Shown here in pieces: positions 16,032-24,603 of a stretch of DNA of 64,000 nucleotides (positions are counted from its first letter, which is position 1; each line of letters begins with the position of its first letter). The stretch is from Levilactobacillus lanxiensis. GTDB lineage: Bacteria > Bacillota > Bacilli > Lactobacillales > Lactobacillaceae. A model generated the notes under the pieces. That model was not told where the DNA came from, searched no databases, and was given only the letters and a program-made list of their open reading frames with translations. Position numbers and translations under genes: made by a program. The stretch covers positions 1-64,000 of the forward strand of contig NZ_BOLN01000003.1 of the NCBI RefSeq assembly GCF_016861655.1, written 5' to 3'.

Positions 16032-16604
16032 ATGGATGATAAGCCAAAGTTTGGGGTCAATAGTGTTAGCGATGATACCAAATCAACCAATGATGAAACA
16101 GATACGACGACTGAAAAGGTGACAGCTGAGAATGAGACAGAAACCCAGCAACCGCAGTTCGGTACCCAGGCGGCAGTTAACGAGCCGAAGGACCTAGAAC
16201 ACTACGGACATTATGTGACGCGGGTTTTTAAACTCCAACCGGCATCGTTCTGGATAACTCAGTACATTTTCTCGTTCATTGGTCTACTACTCTTTTCGGG
16301 CGGTTTTTCAGCGTCAGCAATGAGTCAGTGGGGTTGGTGGTTCATTTTGGACTTTATCCTCTATCCAGTGACGGTTACCGTCTTCAAGGAAATTGGCGGA
16401 CTCTTTCATAAAGAACCGGGTGCAGTTGCCCGGATCCTATTTGCGACGCCCAACAATAACTCTGATGAATCAAATGGTTCAATGGTGATGATTTACTGGT
16501 TCTTCCGCTTCATTTTTTTCATGGTGAAATGGTTAGGCAGCATCATCATTGGGCCAGTGGGATTAATTTACATGAATCATGAAGCAAAAAAGATGAATCT
16601 ATAA
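16032..16604 (+). CDS. Membrane protein of the AAA/secreted-protein locus
   Basis: A 190-aa protein. A hydrophilic acidic, Thr-rich N-terminus (about residues 1-58, two FG-containing motifs PKFGVNS and PQFGTQA) precedes three or four hydrophobic segments (about 70-95, 98-118, 152-185). The N-terminal tail may be an unstructured cytosolic docking region. The ATG follows a strong AGGAGG. It is first in the series; 28 bp separate it from the AAA+ gene, so the two are co-transcribed and likely work together. I do not recognise the family, and no enzyme motif is visible. Confidence 0.75.
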   Translation: MDDKPKFGVNSVSDDTKSTNDETDTTTEKVTAENETETQQPQFGTQAAVNEPKDLEHYGHYVTRVFKLQPASFWITQYIFSFIGLLLFSGGFSASAMSQWGWWFILDFILYPVTVTVFKEIGGLFHKEPGAVARILFATPNNNSDESNGSMVMIYWFFRFIFFMVKWLGSIIIGPVGLIYMNHEAKKMNL

Positions 16605-16632
16605 AACGTGTCGGAGTTAGGAGTGTGGCGAT

Positions 16633-19143
16633 GTGAGAAAGCCGATTTTAGTGGGTAAGGGGTTTGGCAAGCATACCTTTGATGAAGCTGTCAAGATGGT
16701 AGAAGCCGGTGGCGTGATCGTTTTTGATCCAGGTACCTATACGAACACCGATGGCTACAATATTCAGAATATTCGGATGAGGGGGGATGGCAAGCAGCCC
16801 CAAGACGTGCAAATTAACTCACATTTCAGTGTCGCAGAAAATGGCAAGTTTGAGGTCGAGAATATGCAAATTAATTTCACGGCCAATAACAATGTCATCA
16901 ACGTTCAAGCAAACGGAGAGTTTATTGCTTCTAGAACGATCTTCAATTTAGACACGACGGGTGACGTTCCAACCATCTGGAACCATAACGGCAGTGTGAC
17001 ATTACTGAGCTCTGAGGTTAGACGAAACAGTACGGATAAATATGAAGCCCTAGATGGTGATGGTGGACATTACTTAGTTAAACAATCAATTGTCGATGGT
17101 ATTTATGTCTTGAATAGTTATCTTAAGGTTGAAACCAGCCAAATCAACGGAAAAATATGGTTGTCAAATGAGGCTGAACTTGAGGGAACCGACGTGTATT
17201 TTGATGGTGCTGTTACAGACAATCCATCCGTTAAAGTCTTTGATGGGTCAAAGCTAATCGTAGAGAGCCTAGTTCTCCAATCTGACAGAACGGATGTCTT
17301 TGTTGTTCATGGATTCTTAACTAACCAGAAAAATAATATTCAACCGGAGTCTAAACCAGTAATGGTTGTAGCGATGGATGAACAGTCAGAAGTTAGTGTG
17401 CCGGATGCAGAAGTGACGGTGGCGACAACTGACGGTGAAGATGACCAGACAAACTCCTACGAGTCAGCAGTCCCCTACGACGCAGAAACTAATGACGACG
17501 CAGAGTCGGAACCAACTGAAGAACCAAAGCCAGTCGTCAAAGCCATTGATCAACTGGATGGCATGATTGGGTTGACCAAGGTGAAGGAAGCCGTTCACCG
17601 GTTCATGCGAGTTGCTATCTATAATAAGAAGCGCGAAGAACAGGGCCTGCCCAGTGTCAGTCAGTCTTACCATTCGATTTACCTGGGGAATCCTGGGACT
17701 GGGAAAACGACGGTCGCGCGGTTGGTTGCCCGCGTCATGCATGATGAGGGAATTCTTCCCAATGATAGTTATCACGAAGTTGCGCGTCAGGACTTGGTCG
17801 CCCAAGTTGTTGGGGGAACGGCCAAGCAGACACAGAAAATTTTGCAGGATTCTTTAGGTGGCGTGCTTTTCATTGATGAAGCCTATACGTTGTACCAAGA
17901 GGGTGGCGGGACAAACTGGGGTCAAGAAGCCGTGGATACGATTCTGAAATTTATGGAAGACCACCGCAATGACCTCATGATTATCTTCGCCGGCTATACC
18001 AAAGAAATGAAAGATTTCATCAATATGAATCCGGGCTTAGAATCGCGCGCACCAAACGTATTTGATTTCCAGGACTATACGCCCAAAGAAATTAGCACGA
18101 TTGGGGTCAAGCAACTAGAGAGCAAGCAGTTTAAATTCAACCACGAAGCTTACACGGATGCCGTAGAAACAGCCTACAAGAGTAGTGTTGAGAATAGCAA
18201 TGGTCGTTGGGTTCGTAACTTTAACGAACAATTGGTTCAAATCGTGGCCAATAACTGTATTGATGACCCTGAGCGCGACGTTACCCTGATTTTGGATGAT
18301 GATATCCATGAACTGGTTGGCGGGGATGATAACGCTAAGGCTGATAAGGTTCAGGCATTACTAGACCAGCTGGACCAATTAGTTGGGCTGGATGATGTCA
18401 AAAGCTACATCCATGACTTGGTCGAACGGGTCGCTGTGGAGCGAAAACTGGCTGACAAGTTGCCGGATTCTAAGAAGCCGACGTATCACATGGTCTTCAC
18501 GGGAAATCCTGGAACTGGGAAAACAACCGTTGCCCGAATCTTGGCACAATTGTTCTATAACCTGGGAATTTTGGAAAAAGACACGGTCATGGAAGTCAGT
18601 CGGGCCGACCTAGTGGGTGCGTACATCGGGCACACGGAAAAGAAAACGCGTACAGCTGTCCGGGATGCATTGGGCGGCGTGTTGTTTGTTGATGAAGCTT
18701 ACCAGTTAACGGCGCAGAATGGTAATGATTTCGGAAAACAGGCTGTGGAAACTTTGATTACAGAACTGGAAAATAATCGGGATAAATTCATTGCGATTTT
18801 TGCCGGGTATACGGATCAAATGGAGACCTTCTTAAGCGCTAATCCTGGCTTACGGTCACGCATTCCACTGACACTGAACTTTAGTGATTATACCCCGGAC
18901 GAAATTGGTGAAATTGTGTATCGGCGTATTTCTCAGAACTGGAAGATTGATGAGTCATTGTTGAAGCATTTGGTGGCGAATAAGTACCAGGGCTTGCCAG
19001 CCAATGAGCAGGCGAATGGGCGTTGGGCCCGGAACTTTACGGACAAGCTCATCAGTAACTACAAGAACTGGTTAGTTGATCACCTGGACCGGCCTGATTT
19101 GACCGTGATTCCGGATGAGATTTTGCTTGAAGCGATTCGTTAA
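16633..19143 (+). CDS. Beta-helix plus tandem AAA+ (CbbX/SpoVK-type) protein
   Basis: An 836-aa cytosolic protein. Residues 1-235 read as a right-handed beta-helix: an entry helix FDEAVKMVEAGG, then IVFDPGTYTNTDG, then repeated short strands with N/T-rich turns. A disordered acidic linker follows (about 240-300). AAA+ module 1 starts near 305 (IDQLDGMIGLTKVKEAV) with Walker A GNPGTGKTT near 353 and Walker B VLFIDEAY near 413. Module 2 starts near 576 (LDQLVGLDDVKSYI) with GNPGTGKTT near 622 and VLFVDEAY near 687. Both Walker motifs are intact in each. Such modules remodel proteins (CbbX, SpoVK, ESX EccA); here the usual helical N-domain is replaced by the beta-helix. GTG start with AGGAG. Substrate unknown. 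Confidence 0.85.
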   Translation: MRKPILVGKGFGKHTFDEAVKMVEAGGVIVFDPGTYTNTDGYNIQNIRMRGDGKQPQDVQINSHFSVAENGKFEVENMQINFTANNNVINVQANGEFIASRTIFNLDTTGDVPTIWNHNGSVTLLSSEVRRNSTDKYEALDGDGGHYLVKQSIVDGIYVLNSYLKVETSQINGKIWLSNEAELEGTDVYFDGAVTDNPSVKVFDGSKLIVESLVLQSDRTDVFVVHGFLTNQKNNIQPESKPVMVVAMDEQSEVSVPDAEVTVATTDGEDDQTNSYESAVPYDAETNDDAESEPTEEPKPVVKAIDQLDGMIGLTKVKEAVHRFMRVAIYNKKREEQGLPSVSQSYHSIYLGNPGTGKTTVARLVARVMHDEGILPNDSYHEVARQDLVAQVVGGTAKQTQKILQDSLGGVLFIDEAYTLYQEGGGTNWGQEAVDTILKFMEDHRNDLMIIFAGYTKEMKDFINMNPGLESRAPNVFDFQDYTPKEISTIGVKQLESKQFKFNHEAYTDAVETAYKSSVENSNGRWVRNFNEQLVQIVANNCIDDPERDVTLILDDDIHELVGGDDNAKADKVQALLDQLDQLVGLDDVKSYIHDLVERVAVERKLADKLPDSKKPTYHMVFTGNPGTGKTTVARILAQLFYNLGILEKDTVMEVSRADLVGAYIGHTEKKTRTAVRDALGGVLFVDEAYQLTAQNGNDFGKQAVETLITELENNRDKFIAIFAGYTDQMETFLSANPGLRSRIPLTLNFSDYTPDEIGEIVYRRISQNWKIDESLLKHLVANKYQGLPANEQANGRWARNFTDKLISNYKNWLVDHLDRPDLTVIPDEILLEAIR

Positions 19144-19161
19144 AGTGAAGGAGCTAAGCTT

Positions 19162-19590
19162 ATGAAGAAGTTGTTAGCACTGGCTGCGATAAGTCTATCG
19201 ATTGGCCTGCCACTGGCATTGAATGCGCCAACCACGGCTCATGCAGCCAAGTGGCACCAGGGGACGCCCAAGGTGTTGCGTGGCACTTGGGAACGTAACA
19301 AGCGGGCAGGTCAAGGTAAGTACGCGTTTAATGCCAAGCTTGGTGTAAAAATCACTAAGAAGGGTCTTAATTCATATTGGATTGGTGATCCGCTTGTATT
19401 GGGAAAGATGAAGTACCGCAAGACTAGTCAACATGTCTACGTTCTTAAAGGAATTGAAATGATAAATTCTTTGAAGCCATACCAGGTCCGAATCAGGCGG
19501 GTTGGTAATCGATTGAAGTATCAAGAATATCAATTGATTAAAGGCCATGGTCACTATACCAAGGCCACTGCTTGGTTGCCGAAAAAGTAG
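19162..19590 (+). CDS. Secreted PKxLRGxW protein 1
   Basis: A 142-aa exported protein. The Sec signal peptide runs over residues 1-28 and cleavage is likely after AHA. KWHQGTPKVLRGTW follows immediately; the PKxLRGxW motif recurs in this cluster. The remainder is basic and beta-rich, ending KGHGHYTKATAWLPKK. It starts 18 bp after the AAA+ gene with AAGGAG, so it is in the same operon. The G-x-W motif at the start of a small beta-rich domain recalls lipocalin-like barrels; that is only an analogy. Function unknown. Confidence 0.8.
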   Translation: MKKLLALAAISLSIGLPLALNAPTTAHAAKWHQGTPKVLRGTWERNKRAGQGKYAFNAKLGVKITKKGLNSYWIGDPLVLGKMKYRKTSQHVYVLKGIEMINSLKPYQVRIRRVGNRLKYQEYQLIKGHGHYTKATAWLPKK

Positions 19591-19762
19591 ACTTAGTAAA
19601 AAAGCGTATTAATTCAGCTAGCGAATAAGGGAGTGATTGCGTCCGGACGGCGCAGTTTGGAAATCGCTGGTTGATTTTACATAGTGTATGAGTGGATAAC
19701 TTGTTGATTATATTTACGAAGTTGTTGGGAATAGTTGAAGCCAATTTTTGGAGGGAATAGTT

Positions 19763-20623
19763 ATGAATAAATTTATCGTAAGAACAGCCTTAACTTCAGT
19801 CACTGCGCTGGCCTTATTTGGTGGGGCAGACTTGTTGACCAATGGTAATGTGCCCTTGACACAAACGGTGGTTGCCCAGGCGAAGACGGTTAGTCGGAAG
19901 CAATTTTTAAGTGATGTGAATGCCGTTCAAAAAGCTGGGTTGATGTCTACTGATACCATTAAGGGAGAGCTGGGGATTTCAACAATCAAGGCCTTTTTAG
20001 CAGATCCATTAGCTGCTTATGGGGAGACAAATCCTGAAACGCCAACGATAGCTGGAGCAGTGCTAGACTATCAGAACTTGAATACACCAGGCTATTTTAG
20101 AGATCAGGATGCATTTGATCAAGACTACGCCGCGGTCATGTCTTTATACAACCATTTTAAATCTCGGTTGACGAAGAGTGATCAGATTGCCCTGGATACG
20201 TATAAGGGTGATGTAGATGCTGTTAAAAATACTGAGAGAGATAATGATTTTAAGTTAAACGATTTTTGTGAAAACTTCTTCTCGGCTCTTGAAGATTATG
20301 ATGAAAGTGTCACCAAAGTCCAACCAGCAGCCAAAGCTAACAAGGTTTACAGCGTTAAAGCGCGTAAGCAAGGCAAATACGTTGTGGTAACGGGAAAGGT
20401 CACCCATAACCGATTGACCAAGTCAGCATTAGCGAAGACTAAGAAGCTGAACCGGGTGAAAGTCACGTCTTACCGTGGTGCTAAGTACCTGAAGATCAGT
20501 AAGAATACGTTCAAGATTAAGCTTTATGCGCCTAAGGCCAAAAGTGTTAAAGCCAATGCCGGTGGACTGAACGGTAGCAAGTACGCCTCTATCACCAAGA
20601 CTGTTAAAGTGGCGGTTCGTTAG
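19763..20623 (+). CDS. Secreted protein with C-terminal basic domain
   Basis: A 286-aa exported protein. Start chosen at ATG 19763 (GGAGGG upstream) rather than an in-frame codon 15 nt earlier. Signal peptide about residues 1-40, with likely cleavage near AQA. A middle helical, acidic region (about 45-190) precedes a Lys-rich beta domain (about 200-286) containing GKYVVVTGKVT and KTFKIKLYAPKAK-like strands. It lacks the RGxW motif. A 172-bp gap precedes it, so it may have an additional promoter. Family not recognised; a cell-wall or S-layer-type binding role for the basic domain is a guess. Confidence 0.75.
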   Translation: MNKFIVRTALTSVTALALFGGADLLTNGNVPLTQTVVAQAKTVSRKQFLSDVNAVQKAGLMSTDTIKGELGISTIKAFLADPLAAYGETNPETPTIAGAVLDYQNLNTPGYFRDQDAFDQDYAAVMSLYNHFKSRLTKSDQIALDTYKGDVDAVKNTERDNDFKLNDFCENFFSALEDYDESVTKVQPAAKANKVYSVKARKQGKYVVVTGKVTHNRLTKSALAKTKKLNRVKVTSYRGAKYLKISKNTFKIKLYAPKAKSVKANAGGLNGSKYASITKTVKVAVR

Positions 20624-20668
20624 TCAGTGATAGCATATGACGATAAGAACAGGTAAGGAGCGCACACG

Positions 20669-21190
20669 ATGAAACGATTTGTTCTACAAATTGGCTTGGT
20701 TTTAGCTAGCCTAGGTTTGGGCGGCGTATTCACTGCGAATATAACGCCAACAGCCCAGGCGGCCACAACGCCCAAAAACATGAAAACCTTCCCCAAGAAA
20801 ATGCGGGGAACTTGGTACTACCGTGATGGGAACAATAACACTAACAGGATGATCTTTACCAAGCACACCCTGAAGAAAGCTATTTTATATGACGGTAAGG
20901 TGCAACGCAAATGGACTTATAGATTGGTTGTAAAGAGTAAGAAAATGGGTGATGTGTACTTGAACAAAAATGGTCACGGTTGGTATACGGTCAGTGTGGC
21001 CTACACCGATGCATGGACCGATTACAAGCGCGGCACCTACACAATCAAAGGACATAAGTATGCAGCTCTATACACCGGCGCAGTCAGTGTATTAGACCCT
21101 GTGCGGAAGAAGGTATCTTTTGACATGGCCATGCACAAAGACCATGGACGCGCTTATACTAAGAAGGTTTCTATTAAAGGCTTACTTTAG
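20669..21190 (+). CDS. Secreted PKxMRGTW protein 2
   Basis: A 173-aa exported protein with a signal peptide over residues 1-31 (cleavage near AQA). The motif FPKKMRGTWYYRD begins about residue 40. Later shared segments are NGHGWYTVS, YKRGTYT.KGHKYAALYTG and YTKKVSIKGL. It is a close paralog of the gene at 21683, suggesting tandem duplication. 45 bp after the previous gene, with AAGGAG. No catalytic motif is visible. Confidence 0.8.
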   Translation: MKRFVLQIGLVLASLGLGGVFTANITPTAQAATTPKNMKTFPKKMRGTWYYRDGNNNTNRMIFTKHTLKKAILYDGKVQRKWTYRLVVKSKKMGDVYLNKNGHGWYTVSVAYTDAWTDYKRGTYTIKGHKYAALYTGAVSVLDPVRKKVSFDMAMHKDHGRAYTKKVSIKGLL

Positions 21191-21227
21191 TCAAGTCAGC
21201 GATAGGTTTTAATTGGAGGTCATAATC

Positions 21228-21671
21228 ATGAGAAAAGTATTTGCTACAGCAGCCGCCGTTGTGTTGGGCCTGACCCTTGGAGCCGTTGCACAACCACAAA
21301 CTAGTGCTCAAGCAGCTAAGTATCATCAAGGAATGCCTAAGGTTCTGCGCGGTAAGTGGATCATGCCTAAAAACGAGCGTTGGAAATTATCCAATGAAGA
21401 TGGGGTTTTAAAGCATTTTAAAATCTCAAACAGTAAATTCATTGTGAAACAACCTGATACGAACGACACGTACTTATCACCACGTTACAAGAAGACTTCT
21501 AAGGGGCACTACACGGTCTTAACTCACTACAAAAACATTAGTACCATTGTAAAGGGACGGGTATTCAGGGATAAAAAGAACGTTAAAATGCACTTCGTTC
21601 TGAAGAAAGGTCTATTGAGTATTAAAGGTAACAATAGTCTCTCTGGGTTCCATTATCAGCGTGTTAAGTAA
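21228..21671 (+). CDS. Secreted PKxLRGKW protein 3
   Basis: A 147-aa exported protein. ATG 21228 has TGGAGG 8 nt upstream; a codon 15 nt earlier overlaps that site. Signal peptide about residues 1-29, then KYHQGMPKVLRGKW, nearly the same as in protein 1 (KWHQGTPKVLRGTW). The rest is basic and strand-rich. It sits between the two close paralogs at 20669 and 21683, 37 bp after the first. Confidence 0.78.
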   Translation: MRKVFATAAAVVLGLTLGAVAQPQTSAQAAKYHQGMPKVLRGKWIMPKNERWKLSNEDGVLKHFKISNSKFIVKQPDTNDTYLSPRYKKTSKGHYTVLTHYKNISTIVKGRVFRDKKNVKMHFVLKKGLLSIKGNNSLSGFHYQRVK

Positions 21672-21682
21672 GGGGCAAGCAC

Positions 21683-22198
21683 ATGAATCGATTAGTGATT
21701 AAGGGTGGACTCATTTTAGCCAGTCTAAGCGTTGGTATGGTGGCGATGCAGACGCGCATTTCAACACCTGCTGCGGCCGCTAAAACGGTGACAACGTTTC
21801 CTAAGAAGATGCGTGGCACCTGGTATTACCGGGATGCCGAGCACTATCGCTACAAGACGACCTTTACCAAGCGGGCGATGAAACTGACTACTTGGCACTA
21901 CGGCAAGTCTCAAGGCACGTCGACTTACAAGCTGGTTAAGAGTTTCACAACGAAACATGCGGTAAACCTGACTAGCAATGGTCACGGATGGTACACCGTT
22001 TCCTGGACCAACAGTAATATGTGGAAGAGCTACAAGCGCGGTACCTACACCCTCAAAGGTCATAAGTACGCGGCACTGTACACCGGGATGGTCGGTGTGG
22101 CGGGACCGATGGGTAAAAAGGCCTCATTTGCTGCGGCCATGCATCAAGACCGGGCCCACGTGTATACCAAGAAGGTTGCCATTAAAGGATTACGTTAA
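21683..22198 (+). CDS. Secreted PKxMRGTW protein 4
   Basis: A 171-aa exported protein, paralog of protein 2: signal peptide about residues 1-32, then FPKKMRGTWYYRD, NGHGWYTVSW, YKRGTYTLKGHKYAALYTG and YTKKVAIKGL at the C-terminus. Divergence lies mainly in the stretch after the RGTW motif and around YTG, which could be the ligand-facing or target-facing surface. 11 bp after protein 3. Confidence 0.8.
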   Translation: MNRLVIKGGLILASLSVGMVAMQTRISTPAAAAKTVTTFPKKMRGTWYYRDAEHYRYKTTFTKRAMKLTTWHYGKSQGTSTYKLVKSFTTKHAVNLTSNGHGWYTVSWTNSNMWKSYKRGTYTLKGHKYAALYTGMVGVAGPMGKKASFAAAMHQDRAHVYTKKVAIKGLR

Positions 22199-22263
22199 GC
22201 AAGACACAAAGAGTTGGTGGATGACAGTCGAGTTGTCCCCAACTTATTTGTGTGAAAGATAAA

Positions 22264-22308
22264 GCCGCAAAGATAGTGACTCTGGTTTTAGATGACTATT
22301 TTTGCGGC
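22264..22308. other. Hairpin between secreted-protein genes
   Basis: A 14-bp stem (GCCGCAAA...ATAGT with ACTAT...TTTGCGGC, one G-T pair) with a 17-nt loop in the 147-bp gap before the 353-aa protein. No T-run follows on +, so it is not a classic terminator; it may stabilise or process the long transcript. Confidence 0.5.
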
Positions 22309-22345
22309 TGACATTACCGAATAGAAAAGGATAAGGAGTCATCTT

Positions 22346-23407
22346 ATGAAGAACACACGAGGTCTATCTATTAGTAAGATAGTGGGCCAGCTGCTGATTA
22401 TTGGCGTTACCTTTGGTGTAGTTGGGGCTGGTTCTGTTGGTAACAAGCATGAAACGGTGGTCGCACAAGCTAAGAGCGCCACTTTCCATAAGGGCGGCCA
22501 CTTGTGGTATCGCGGTTCAGGGAAACATGGCATGAATGTTGAGGTCATGCCCAAGAAAGTTCACGCCAATAGTCATGGTAGTTATAAGATTCCAAAGAAT
22601 AAGACAAGCCACTTTCGGTTATACACAGTTACCGGGATGCCGGTAATTCCTGCTAAGAAGACAGGCTATGCTGCCCCTGCATTTACTGGTCAGTGGGATC
22701 AGATTACCACGGGTGCTTGGGGAAATGATCAAGACTTTAAGCACTTACCTAAGATTATTCAAAAGTTTTGGGGTAAACGCTATATGGCAACGTCTCGAGG
22801 GGATACGTTGGTTCAGTATCAAGGGACACCAATCAAGACGTTTAACTTACCGACTGTTCACGGGACTGTGCTCAAGTATCAAACCGATGATGGGTTCGGA
22901 GGTAATACGATTGTCGTGCCTTCCAGCCAGGCTGATACAGATCTGACGAAAAACACGGTTCAGCCGCTAGTGACTGCAAAGTCATTTAAATATATGGACA
23001 AGCAATCGTTCTACTATACGTGGGGTGTTGCCGATAAGTTACAGAAAATGGCTAAAGGATATCATTATCCGATCATTAATGCTTTCGCGCGAACGCATCC
23101 AAAAGGTTTTAAATCATTGTGGCCTAAAAATAGTCAATGGGTTCAAAACAGCAGCGATGGCTTAGCTGATTTATATTATCACGTAGATGAGAAGACACAA
23201 ACCGTTAAATTTAGCGTTTATCCGGAGAAGCCTGGGCATTATGTTTTTAAGTTTTATATTATGGCAACGGATAGTCGTGGTGAGTTATTAGAAGGCCAAT
23301 CACCTATTGAACAAATTGGCAAACAAGAAGTGGACATTACCCGTGGAAAAACCACGACTGTTAGTGAAAATCAGTATGACAAATTACTTGATGCTGACAG
23401 TTATTGA
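22346..23407 (+). CDS. Large secreted protein, unknown
   Basis: A 353-aa exported protein. A long signal peptide (about residues 1-43) ends near VAQAKS. The mature part begins FHKGGHLWYRGSG, which is not the RGxW motif, and continues with mixed strands. It contains HVDEKTQTVKFSVYPEKPGHYVFKF-type strands near 290-315 and an acidic end. No transmembrane anchor, LPxTG or enzyme motif is seen. GAAAAGGATAAGGAG precedes the ATG. Family not recognised. Confidence 0.75.
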   Translation: MKNTRGLSISKIVGQLLIIGVTFGVVGAGSVGNKHETVVAQAKSATFHKGGHLWYRGSGKHGMNVEVMPKKVHANSHGSYKIPKNKTSHFRLYTVTGMPVIPAKKTGYAAPAFTGQWDQITTGAWGNDQDFKHLPKIIQKFWGKRYMATSRGDTLVQYQGTPIKTFNLPTVHGTVLKYQTDDGFGGNTIVVPSSQADTDLTKNTVQPLVTAKSFKYMDKQSFYYTWGVADKLQKMAKGYHYPIINAFARTHPKGFKSLWPKNSQWVQNSSDGLADLYYHVDEKTQTVKFSVYPEKPGHYVFKFYIMATDSRGELLEGQSPIEQIGKQEVDITRGKTTTVSENQYDKLLDADSY

Positions 23408-23501
23408 CTGAGTAACGCAGGTTTTTTAACAATTAATCGTTATTTGTGAAGATGCCAGGATAATGAAAATTATTGTGGCGATGTGAAGGGGAGTTAAACA
23501 C

Positions 23502-23966
23502 ATGAAAAAATTTTGGATAACTTTGACGTTGTTACTGACGATGGTTGGTGGGTTAACGCTGATTAATACTAATCCGGTGACAGCGCAAGCGGTGACGAAG
23601 CATTATACGGTCGTTCCAAAGACCTTGCGAGGCCATTGGCGGCATTACGATAAAAAGAAGAAATCCTACGATAAAGTTATTTTTACCAAGTGGGAGGTTA
23701 AGAGCCAGACAGCCGGTAAAAAGAACTGGTTTAGTCTATCGGGTAAGACGTTTAAGGTGGCTAAACGAGCTAAAGAGAAACGTCTGTGGCATAGCGACTT
23801 ATCAGTTACAAAACTTGGTAAGCATCAGACCTATGCTGTAGGTCAGAGTTATACAGATATGTTGGCAAGCTGGCAGCGAGTCAAGCGGAACGGTAAAACT
23901 GCATTACGCTGCACACCAGCTTCACCGGCTCAAAAAGTCTCGTCTACTTACTACTATGGCTATTAG
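23502..23966 (+). CDS. Secreted PKxLRGHW protein 5
   Basis: A 154-aa exported protein with a signal peptide over about residues 1-30 (cleavage near AQA). Then YTVVPKTLRGHWRHYDKKKK: here the motif is followed by HYD, an arrangement I recall from other lactobacillar secreted proteins. The rest is Lys-rich, with the C-terminus SSTYYYGY. AAGGGGAG precedes the ATG. 94 bp after the previous gene. Confidence 0.78.
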   Translation: MKKFWITLTLLLTMVGGLTLINTNPVTAQAVTKHYTVVPKTLRGHWRHYDKKKKSYDKVIFTKWEVKSQTAGKKNWFSLSGKTFKVAKRAKEKRLWHSDLSVTKLGKHQTYAVGQSYTDMLASWQRVKRNGKTALRCTPASPAQKVSSTYYYGY

Positions 23967-23993
23967 TCGTTTGAGAAGACAGGAGGACAAGTC

Positions 23994-24557
23994 ATGAAGC
24001 ATTTAAAATGGTTCGTACTTATGGTCGCGTTGGTGGGTGGATTATATCTGTTTCCACAAACGGCGTCGGCCAAGGTCTACCACTATAATCCCAAGTCCAT
24101 TCGCGGGACGTGGTACAACAATACGAACGGGAAAAACTATCGTCAGTATTACATTAAGACACGTGTGACCAAGTATCACGTGTACGTGTCGGATGGGCCT
24201 AAAGGGCAAACGCCAGATTATCGTTTTCACACCAAGAAGCACACCTACAGTTTTAATCATGGTAAGAAGAGTCAGCGACTACACGTTTATAAGGTAGAAC
24301 AAGGATTTTATGAAATTACGGCCGGAAAGGCTAAATACCTCAAGTTCCCATCGCAAAAGTATCATTACAAAAAGATTATTAAATACTGGGTTTTCATCGG
24401 CCGCCCAACGTATCACAAGCTACGGGGCAAGAACTACCGGGTCATGGAACAGTTCGTACACAACGCGTCCGCGCCCTATCAACGTTGGTACTCCTACCAA
24501 TACCCGAAAATCATTAAGTCACCTGGGACGTCATACAGTAACCAGAGGAAGCTTTAA
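23994..24557 (+). CDS. Secreted PKxIRGTW protein 6
   Basis: A 187-aa exported protein: signal peptide about residues 1-26 (ASA), then YHYNPKSIRGTWYNN. Tyr/His/Lys-rich throughout, e.g. YRQYYIKTRVTKYHVYVSDG, with several short strands. A C-terminal extension from about residue 120 is absent from the shorter paralogs. AGGAGG lies 8 nt before the ATG. 27 bp after protein 5, clearly co-transcribed. Confidence 0.78.
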   Translation: MKHLKWFVLMVALVGGLYLFPQTASAKVYHYNPKSIRGTWYNNTNGKNYRQYYIKTRVTKYHVYVSDGPKGQTPDYRFHTKKHTYSFNHGKKSQRLHVYKVEQGFYEITAGKAKYLKFPSQKYHYKKIIKYWVFIGRPTYHKLRGKNYRVMEQFVHNASAPYQRWYSYQYPKIIKSPGTSYSNQRKL

Positions 24558-24603
24558 GCGACAGTGATTAGCGAGATTATTCAGTAATGGGAGATGCTTA
24601 GAA

